Source of the DNA: JASFUX01 sp050050115 | GTDB lineage: Bacteria > Pseudomonadota > Alphaproteobacteria > Caulobacterales > Maricaulaceae | DNA: 29,297 nt | Direction of reading: 5' to 3' | Assembly: GCA_050050115.1 (NCBI GenBank) | Contig: JASFUX010000012.1 | Span: forward strand, 1-29,297 | The notes under the pieces: model-generated | The model's database searches: none | What the model saw: the letters and a program-made list of their open reading frames with translations, nothing else | What the model was told of the DNA's origin: nothing | Part shown: one piece after another, positions 24,052 through 29,297 of the stretch | Layout: each line of letters begins with the position of its first letter | How positions within the stretch are numbered: the first letter of the stretch is position 1 | Position numbers and translations under genes: made by a program

Positions 24052-25086
24052 TTACTCTTCGCGCTGATCGCCGCCCGTGTGGGCGATGCCGAGTTCGTCG
24101 TTGCGACGGCCGCCCGAGAGGATGTTGCGCAGGCCGTGATTGCCCTCATGGCAGGCGTATTCGAAGATGCCTTCCTCGACGCGGTTGAGCGGCATCTCGG
24201 CGCGCCAGACGTCCTCGTAGACCAGCGGATCGTCGACCTCGAACTCGTAGAGAATCTGCGTGTCGTTGATCCGTGTAAAGCGCTCTGTGATCTTGCCGCT
24301 GTCCGACAGGAAATTCCGGCCCGAGCGCTGCGCGGGATGCATGTTCGTCGTCTCGACGACCAGCGTGTCCCCGTCCCACCAGCCGACCGGATCGCCCATC
24401 CACTGCTCGACGCCGTCGTCGCGGTGCTCGGCGTCGAGCCGCACGATCCGCGCGTCGTGGATCATCTCCGCCATGATCACGACGTGATCCTCGGTCTGAA
24501 CGATTTGCGTCGTGTTGTTGTAGAGGTACGAGCCGATGGGCGGACCGGAGGTCGGCAGGATGATGCACCGTTCCGAGAGGCCCCGCTCCTCGGGGTTGTC
24601 GTAGCCGGTGCCGCGGCGGGATGAGCCGGCGGCGGCGCGCAGGGCTCTGCCCTCTTCGGTCAGGTCGGGAATCTGGCCGTCTTCGGGATAGACGATGAAG
24701 GACGAGCGCAGCTCGCCGTTGATGTTGGCGACGTGCTTGCCGGGGTCCGTCCAGACAACCGAGTAGTTGCCGACCGGCGGCAGCGCGGCGCCGGCTTCGG
24801 GCGGCGGCGCGTTGGGGTCGAGCGGTCCGCTCTCGGTCTCGATGCGGCGATTGTAGAGCGCTCGGCCTTCAAGCTCGGCGGCCTGCTCGGGCGTGATGAC
24901 AAGCGGATAGCCGCGCGGCCGGGTCAATCCGGTGACGGAAGCGTTGGACCATGCGCCCTGCAGATCGGGACGTCCGTGCTCGGTGCGCGGCGGCTCGTAC
25001 TCCGTTTGCGCCAGTGCGGCGCCGCCGAGCAGCGCCGCACTGGCGGCCGCCAACATCGATCCAGACAGGCGCATTGTCCTCGCCAT
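24052..25086 (-). CDS. Secreted protein of unknown function, paralogue 2
   Basis: This is a 344-residue protein with a perfect GGAGGAG seven bases before the ATG at 25086. It has a signal peptide (SMLAAASAALLGGAALA, cut before QTEYEPP) and is predicted periplasmic or secreted. It is colinear with the downstream paralogue and, by eye, well over half identical: GRPDLQGAWSNAS, PPVGNYSVVWTDPG, YDNPEERGLSERC, LYNNTTQIVQT, WDGDTLVVETTNMHP and EYACHEGNHGL recur in the same order. The main differences are in the loop around residues 145-155 and the TSGPPIG segment. The function is unknown. The 178-bp gap to paralogue 1 suggests separate ribosome loading and perhaps a second promoter. It is probably the parent of, or co-regulated with, paralogue 1. 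Confidence 0.87.
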   Translation of the reverse strand: MARTMRLSGSMLAAASAALLGGAALAQTEYEPPRTEHGRPDLQGAWSNASVTGLTRPRGYPLVITPEQAAELEGRALYNRRIETESGPLDPNAPPPEAGAALPPVGNYSVVWTDPGKHVANINGELRSSFIVYPEDGQIPDLTEEGRALRAAAGSSRRGTGYDNPEERGLSERCIILPTSGPPIGSYLYNNTTQIVQTEDHVVIMAEMIHDARIVRLDAEHRDDGVEQWMGDPVGWWDGDTLVVETTNMHPAQRSGRNFLSDSGKITERFTRINDTQILYEFEVDDPLVYEDVWRAEMPLNRVEEGIFEYACHEGNHGLRNILSGGRRNDELGIAHTGGDQREE

Positions 25087-25202
25087 TGATCAGCTCCTCC
25101 CGTCGTCCGCGCCGAAGTCCCGCAGACAGTCATCAAGAGTGATAACACAAGCGAATCCGCCCCGGCACGTTACGATCCGTTCGGGTTTCCGCGCGGCGCG
25201 TC

Positions 25203-26732
25203 TTAAGGCTCCGGCGGCAGATAGGCCACGCCGATCCGCGACGGCGCGGCCTCGCCGGCGGTCAGCGGAGCCAGCTCGAGCACCTCAACGAACGCCGCGC
25301 GCGGATAGCGCGCCACTAGCTCGGCGCCTCCGCCTTCGTCAATGTAAGCGTCCCAGACGATCAGCCCGCCGTTCTCCGCCAGGAACGCGTCGCTCGCCCA
25401 GGGATTGAGCGCTTCGTTCGGATGATCGCGCACCACGGGCGCGGACGGTGCGAAATGAGCCGCGCTTTCGGCCACGAAGGTCTCGCCGATGATCGCCGGC
25501 AGCGGGCCCTCTCCGCCCTGCTCGGCCCAGATGCGCTCGAGCTCGGCCGCGAGCGGAGCGCCCGGGAAATGGATCCGCAACGCCTCGCCCGACAGCCGCG
25601 GGCCGAGGCTGTTGACGCCGAGGAATGCGATGAGCGCGAAGGCGGCGAACCCGGCGATCGTCGCGGCGCCCCGACGCCAGGCGCGGGCGCGCACGTCGAT
25701 GTCGAGCGCCAGCAGCAGCGCCAGCGGCGCCCAGGTCCAGAACGGCGCCGTCCAAGCGCTCTTGATCCGGAACCCGAAAACGACGGCGGCGATAAGCGTC
25801 ACGACGAACGGCCCCAGAGCCAGCGCGTAGACCATGCGCGTGGCCGGGGAGAACGTAGACGTCTCGGTCGACTGGCCTTCGACGCCGCGCGCGCGCCAGC
25901 TCCGGCCGAGCAGCATCGCGAGGAGCAGGAACAGGCTCGTGCCGATCGCGGAGAGCACGAACTCGCCGACGTTCCCCAGCCGCCCCAAAAATCCTTCGGC
26001 GATCTGGGCGCGGTCGAGCACGTAGTCGACGGTCTCGCCGCGCATCGCCAGCACCCACATCGCATGCGGAAGAAACACCAGCCCCGCAGCGAGCGCGCCG
26101 AGGTAAGGCCACGGCGCGGCGAGCCGCTTGCGCCCGGCCGGATCGAGCAGGAAGAACGCCGCGATCACGATCGCGATCACTGCGGAGGTGTACTTCGCGT
26201 ACATGCCGAGCCCGAGGATCAGGCCCAACCCAATCCAGTCGCGCGCCCGCCCCTTTTCAAGCGCCAGGAGCGCGAACCAGCCCGCCGCGGCGAACACCGG
26301 CAACAGGAGGACGTTCGGATTGAACTCAGGGATCGCGTAGTTGACGTAGAACACTGTCTGCAGCGCCGCCGACGCCCAGAACGCCGCCGCTGGCCCGACA
26401 ACCACGCGCGCCCCGCGCCAGACGAAAAGGTGCATCAGCGCGGCGCAGGCCGCCGACATCCAGACGTGCGCCCAAGAGCCCCGTCCGATCAGCAGCGAGG
26501 CCTTGAGCAGCCACGCCTGCAGCGGCGGATGCTTCTCGTAGCCCAGCTCGAAGCCGGCCGCCCAGACCAGCCCCTCGGCCGCGTCGAGCGTGATGTTCGG
26601 CATCACCAGCGGCGGCAGCACCGCCCAGAGCGCGAACACCGCGCCGGCCGACCAGAGCGCGCGCCGGGTCCAGGTTGCTGCATCATCCGTTAGCGGAGCG
26701 CCGGAAATCGACGCAGCGGTTCCGACAGTCAT
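25203..26732 (-). CDS. GT39-like membrane glycosyltransferase (ArnT/PMT superfamily)
   Basis: This is a 509-residue polytopic membrane protein. It has the layout of family-39 glycosyltransferases, which move a sugar from a lipid-phosphate donor to lipid A, protein or another envelope acceptor. The first periplasmic loop has acidic residues in LDAAEGLVWAAG (Asp50, Glu53) and the EKHPPLQAWLLK motif (67-70 KHPP), typical of the superfamily. About ten to eleven hydrophobic segments follow up to residue ~375, then a soluble C-terminal domain. The ATG at 26732 overlaps the stop of the deacylase gene by 4 bp (ATGA), so the two are translated together. The acceptor and sugar are unknown. No lipid A or polysaccharide genes are nearby to help. 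Confidence 0.85.
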   Translation of the reverse strand: MTVGTAASISGAPLTDDAATWTRRALWSAGAVFALWAVLPPLVMPNITLDAAEGLVWAAGFELGYEKHPPLQAWLLKASLLIGRGSWAHVWMSAACAALMHLFVWRGARVVVGPAAAFWASAALQTVFYVNYAIPEFNPNVLLLPVFAAAGWFALLALEKGRARDWIGLGLILGLGMYAKYTSAVIAIVIAAFFLLDPAGRKRLAAPWPYLGALAAGLVFLPHAMWVLAMRGETVDYVLDRAQIAEGFLGRLGNVGEFVLSAIGTSLFLLLAMLLGRSWRARGVEGQSTETSTFSPATRMVYALALGPFVVTLIAAVVFGFRIKSAWTAPFWTWAPLALLLALDIDVRARAWRRGAATIAGFAAFALIAFLGVNSLGPRLSGEALRIHFPGAPLAAELERIWAEQGGEGPLPAIIGETFVAESAAHFAPSAPVVRDHPNEALNPWASDAFLAENGGLIVWDAYIDEGGGAELVARYPRAAFVEVLELAPLTAGEAAPSRIGVAYLPPEP

Positions 26733-27298
26733 GTCAGCGACCCAAAATCGAGCACCGCGGGCTCGCGTCCGGTCGCCCGGATGAACGCCATGAGGTCGGC
26801 CGAGGAAACGGCCGTCGTCGCGGTGTTCTCGAGCGGATGGAAGTTGACCGTCTCGTGCGCCATGAGCGCTGCGTCAAGCACCATCGTCACCCGCGCGCCC
26901 GGATCGTTGATCAATGCGAACGCGGTCACCGAGCCGGGCCGCACGCCCAGCGCCTCCCAGAGCGCCTCCTCCTTGCCGAAGGAGAAGCGCTGCACGCCCG
27001 GCATGCGGTCGGCGAGCGCGCGGTGCAGCTTGTTGACCGGCACGCTGGTCTCGGCCAGCGCCGAGACCAGCGCCAGCCGCCCCGCCTTGTCGGCGAGGAA
27101 CAGGTTTTTCGTATGCCCGCCCGGCATGTCCGACTTGATCGCGCTGCTTTCGGCGACGGTGAAGGTCGCGGGATGATCAATCGTCCGGTGCGCGATCCCC
27201 AGCGCGTCGAGCACGCTCAGCAGCTCGGCGCGCCCCGCCGGCGGGCTCAGCGCGGCGATTGCGGGGTGTACGGCGGGCCTTTGGGCGGGTTGGGTCAT
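26729..27298 (-). CDS. ProX/YbaK-type aminoacyl-tRNA(Pro) deacylase
   Basis: This is a 189-residue protein from the ATG at 27298, preceded by AAGGA at five bases; the longer open frame upstream lacks a start signal. It belongs to the stand-alone INS/YbaK-like editing factors that clear mischarged Ala-tRNA(Pro) in the cytoplasm. The motifs are DALGIAHRTIDHPATFTVAES, DMPGGHTKNLFLADK (with the catalytic lysine of the family) and the later GSVTAFALINDP and FHPLENTAT. This matches the Caulobacter ProXp-ala type. The first ~25 residues are an Ala/Pro-rich extension. It is the first gene of an operon with the glycosyltransferase (4-bp overlap); no functional link between the two is obvious. Confidence 0.92.
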   Translation of the reverse strand: MTQPAQRPAVHPAIAALSPPAGRAELLSVLDALGIAHRTIDHPATFTVAESSAIKSDMPGGHTKNLFLADKAGRLALVSALAETSVPVNKLHRALADRMPGVQRFSFGKEEALWEALGVRPGSVTAFALINDPGARVTMVLDAALMAHETVNFHPLENTATTAVSSADLMAFIRATGREPAVLDFGSLT

Positions 27299-27430
27299 GA
27301 TCCTTCGCCTTTTGCCACGGCGGCGCTGAGATCGACAATCGGACGCCGCGCCCCAGCCGTGCGCGCGGCGCTGAAGGCCCGAACCTGCGGCCTGCATGTT
27401 TCGGTTTGCCGATTTTTCATCTAGCGTGCT

Positions 27431-27489
27431 CCTGCGGCGTCAAACAACAAGGCCTCAGTGACCTCGAGGCCAGCCAAAACCGCCGCAGG
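27431..27489 (+). promoter_or_regulatory. Nested hairpin in the 5' leader of the hydrolase-like gene
   Basis: A perfect 9-bp outer stem (CCTGCGGCG, 27431-27439, with CGCCGCAGG, 27481-27489) encloses a 6-bp inner hairpin (GGCCTC at 27451-27456 with GAGGCC at 27466-27471). The outer stem ends just before the ribosome site GGAGGAG of the gene at 27510, so it could control translation. No known riboswitch was recognised. Confidence 0.4.
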
Positions 27490-27509
27490 GACGAAGGAGG
27501 AGCGCCCCG

Positions 27510-28442
27510 ATGGGGTGGCGGCGCGCGTTCACCGGCCGGACCGCCGGCTGCAGCGTCACAGGACGCCTGATCGCAGCTTGGCTGATCATCGCATCCGCTG
27601 CGATCGCGCCCGCTCGCGCGGCCGAGCCCGGCGCCTCGCTCGGCCGCTATGAAGGTCACGACTATTTGCTGCTCTGGCCGCCGGAGCGGCCTGCGGGGAT
27701 CATCGTCTTCCTCCACACCGCCGAGAGCGAGCCGCTGCTGCTTGAAGCCAGCGCCGGGCTGCTCGAAGCGCTCGCGGCCAGCGCGGCGAGCCGCAACTAC
27801 GCCGTCCTCGCGCCCTCGGCGCCGGCGGGCGGCTGTCCGCAAGGCGGAGACCTCGCCTGCTGGAACATCAGCGACCCGGGTGCGGAGTTCGCCTGGATCG
27901 ACCGCATCATCGCGCAGATCGAGTACACCAGCGACGTGAGCTTCGCGGCGCGCGACGCGGTCGGCTTCGGTCATGGCGCCCAGCTCCTGCTCGCAGGCTT
28001 TTCGGCGCGCGAGCTTGGCCGCTTCTCCCGCGTCGGCCTGATCGAGCCCGAGGCGCCCGGGGCGCCGATCTCGCCCGGCGTCGCGATCGGCGCGGAGACG
28101 CTGATCTATCTCGAAGCGGACATGGAGGACGAGGCTTCGGTGCGGCGCGCCCAGGCGGTGCTGACCGCGCTCGACGAGGCCGGCTACGCCGACCGCACCT
28201 GCGTGCGCGCGCGGGTGCGCACCGGCACCTATTCGACCGCGAGCTTCGAGGACTTCCTGGTGTGGTTCGCCCGCGACTGCCGCGTCACGCCTCAACCGCC
28301 CGCGCCGCCAATCTCCCCCACAGCCGCCGCGGGGACGGACGCGCCGACAGCGCAGTCCGAGCCCGGCGAGGATGACGACCCGGCCGAGCGCGCCCGCCCG
28401 GGCCGCTTCAGCTTCAACGATCCGCGGGGGCCGCGGCGGTAG
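27510..28442 (+). CDS. Secreted alpha/beta-hydrolase-like protein lacking the catalytic serine
   Basis: This is a 310-residue protein with GGAGGAG before the ATG at 27510 and a signal peptide (RLIAAWLIIASAAIAPARA, cut near residue 38). The core resembles secreted esterases of the PHB-depolymerase/LpqC kind: GIIVFLHT (oxyanion strand, His69), YAVLAPSAP, a CPQGGDLACW disulfide-like loop, and a nucleophile-elbow position VGFGHGAQLL. Where these enzymes have G-x-S-x-G, this reads GFGHG (152-156), so the nucleophile is Gly154. No GGGH-type catalytic His is seen near the C-terminus (TGTYSTASFEDF). It is therefore probably a non-catalytic relative. The last ~50 residues are Pro/Ala/Asp-rich and likely disordered. 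It stands alone, divergent from the deacylase operon. Confidence 0.75.
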   Translation: MGWRRAFTGRTAGCSVTGRLIAAWLIIASAAIAPARAAEPGASLGRYEGHDYLLLWPPERPAGIIVFLHTAESEPLLLEASAGLLEALAASAASRNYAVLAPSAPAGGCPQGGDLACWNISDPGAEFAWIDRIIAQIEYTSDVSFAARDAVGFGHGAQLLLAGFSARELGRFSRVGLIEPEAPGAPISPGVAIGAETLIYLEADMEDEASVRRAQAVLTALDEAGYADRTCVRARVRTGTYSTASFEDFLVWFARDCRVTPQPPAPPISPTAAAGTDAPTAQSEPGEDDDPAERARPGRFSFNDPRGPRR

Positions 28443-28452
28443 GCTTGCGGCC

Positions 28453-28479
28453 CTTCGCCCGCGGCCCCCTCGGGCGAGG
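28453..28479 (+). terminator. Hairpin after the hydrolase-like gene
   Basis: A stem of about 9 bp (CTTCGCCCG at 28453-28461 with CGGGCGAGG at 28471-28479, one G-U pair) has a C-rich loop and starts 10 bp after the stop codon. There is no T-run, so it is either a weak terminator or an mRNA 3'-end stabiliser. Confidence 0.4.
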
Positions 28480-28545
28480 CTGGGGCGCTTGCAATCGGAA
28501 GCAGCCTGCGCGATAAGCCCTGCCTCGCGATTTGACGCGAGATGA

Positions 28546-28620
28546 GCGGGCGTAGCTCAGGGGTAGAGCATTACCTTGCCAAGGTAAGGGTCGTGAGTTC
28601 GAATCTCATCGCCCGCTCCA
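28546..28620 (+). tRNA. tRNA-Gly (anticodon GCC)
   Basis: The cloverleaf is complete. The acceptor stem GCGGGCG pairs with CGCCCGC. The D arm is GCTC-AGGGGTA-GAGC. The anticodon stem TTACC/GGTAA has loop TTGCCAA and anticodon GCC. The T arm is GTGAG-TTCGAAT-CTCAT, with discriminator T and encoded CCA at 28618-28620. The minus-strand integrase gene ends inside it. Confidence 0.97.
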
Positions 28621-29297
28621 GATTTTTCAAAGACTTACCACCACTTTTAGCGTCCTCGTCGGCTTCAGACTGGCAAGGTTTTGGCAACGTCAGCGGCCGT
28701 TCCTCGGTCGAAATCAGTATGTCTCTCAGGTAGTTGTCGATCGCCGCGACCGCGTTGGACAGGTAGTTGGGGTCGTATCCGGCATAGCGTTCGGTGATGG
28801 TGAGTCCCGGCTGCTTGTGCCCCAGCTGGGCGGATACCTCCCAGGCAGGCACGCCGGATGCCCGAAGGTGCCGCGCCATCGTGTGACGGATGGAGTACGG
28901 CTGCACCTCCGCGTCGAGGCCCAGCCTGTCCCGCAAACGCCGCCAGGCCGATCTGACTGAGGTCAGCCGCTTGGGCGCAGGACGGTCTTCAGCGTCCTCG
29001 TTTTTCGTCCGCTTACGGCGATGCATCAGCAGCCACGGGCCGTCTCCAACGTGATCCCGCAGCGTGTCCGGCAGCTTGACGGTGGGGCGAAACTTCTTGG
29101 TCTGCCGACGGCCCGGCGGATTGAGATGCACCAGTCCATGCTCAAGGTCGATCTGAGAGACATGCAGCTCGAAAACGGCGTCCGGCCGTGCCGTCGATCC
29201 CGCCATCCAGAGGATGAACCGCTTCAGGTAGTCTTCCTCCGCCAGATGATAGAGCGCCCGCATTTCATCGAGGGTGAGGGGCCTGCCCTTCGGAGGC
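28571..29297 (-). CDS. Tyrosine recombinase/phage-type integrase, C-terminal part
   Basis: The frame is open from the right edge (first readable residues PPKGRPLTLDEMRALY), so the methionine at 29263 is internal and the N-terminal core-binding domain lies outside the window. The catalytic domain is recognisable. The first Arg is in STARPDAV, followed by YSIRHTMARHLRASG (second Arg; the usual first His of the box is Tyr), QLGHKQPG (His), and TERYAGYDP with the nucleophilic Tyr. It catalyses site-specific integration and excision of a mobile element. The gene ends at 28571 inside the tRNA-Gly gene. Its last 16 residues (LERAMRFELTTLTLAR) are the antisense of the tRNA 3' half, as expected for an integrase abutting its tRNA attachment site. 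Confidence 0.9.
   Translation of the reverse strand, partial: PPKGRPLTLDEMRALYHLAEEDYLKRFILWMAGSTARPDAVFELHVSQIDLEHGLVHLNPPGRRQTKKFRPTVKLPDTLRDHVGDGPWLLMHRRKRTKNEDAEDRPAPKRLTSVRSAWRRLRDRLGLDAEVQPYSIRHTMARHLRASGVPAWEVSAQLGHKQPGLTITERYAGYDPNYLSNAVAAIDNYLRDILISTEERPLTLPKPCQSEADEDAKSGGKSLKNLERAMRFELTTLTLAR
28574..28620. other. Putative attachment site (att) in the tRNA-Gly 3' half
   Basis: The tRNA keeps an intact 3' half next to an inward-reading integrase, so recombination most likely occurred within this stretch. A second copy of part of it should mark the other end of the element, beyond the right edge. The exact core cannot be defined from one end. Confidence 0.5.

Noticed and set aside
25422..26693. 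423-codon plus-strand frame opposite the glycosyltransferase
   Set aside because: It has extreme Arg/Glu/Gln content, no domain, and overlaps a clear polytopic membrane protein.

Overview
The window is GC-rich DNA (by eye about two thirds G+C) from an alphaproteobacterium. It is probably a member of the Caulobacterales, Maricaulales or Parvularculales. The reasons are the large 180-kDa-type NAD-glutamate dehydrogenase, a DHBP synthase carrying a cysteine-less GTP-cyclohydrolase-II-like tail, a Caulobacter-type prolyl-tRNA editing factor, an HU protein with a Lys/Ala-rich tail, and a TonB-dependent outer-membrane receptor. Nearly all of it is dense chromosomal housekeeping or accessory sequence. 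Only the last ~700 bp, after a tRNA-Gly, look like the edge of an integrated element.

Layout. 1-2011 (-) is the N-terminal part of NAD-glutamate dehydrogenase, cut by the left edge. 2129-2935 (-) is a DUF1287 protein whose N-terminal coding region contains a textbook intrinsic terminator with an alternative antiterminator pairing. 2945-3212 is a gene-free, strongly structured stretch downstream of a lipoprotein-type oligoendopeptidase F (3213-5108, -), which sits in an operon behind an AI-2E family permease (5123-6214, -). Divergently, 6334-10161 (+) is a tight operon of an EthA-like Baeyer-Villiger monooxygenase, an SDR dehydrogenase and a YjgR/HerA-like ATPase. A small PAS-like protein (10105-10740, -) converges on yjgR and is divergent from gshB (10959-11903, +). 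The gap between them holds two tandem TTTGTACAAA palindromes.

11930-14068 (-) is an OprC/NosA-type (copper) TonB-dependent receptor. 14254-17763 (-) is the most unusual gene. It is a 1169-residue hybrid histidine kinase whose sensor region is a whole glucokinase domain. That domain keeps the glucose-contacting residues, has Glu in place of the catalytic Asp, and has lost its ATP-phosphate motifs. It looks like a glucokinase turned into a sugar sensor. 17876-19462 (-) is an acyl-CoA synthetase, and 19653-20846 (+) is ribB with a dead RibA-like half.

20938-21837 (-) is a Sel1-like lipoprotein of lower GC. 22172-22621 (-) is HU, followed by tandem terminators. 22833-23873 and 24052-25086 (-) are tandem paralogues of a secreted family of unknown function. 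25203-27298 (-) is a two-gene operon of a GT39-like membrane glycosyltransferase and a ProX-type deacylase. 27510-28442 (+) is a secreted alpha/beta-hydrolase-like protein lacking its catalytic serine. 28546-28620 is tRNA-Gly(GCC). An integrase runs in from the right edge on the minus strand and stops inside the tRNA gene, marking the left end of a putative genomic island.
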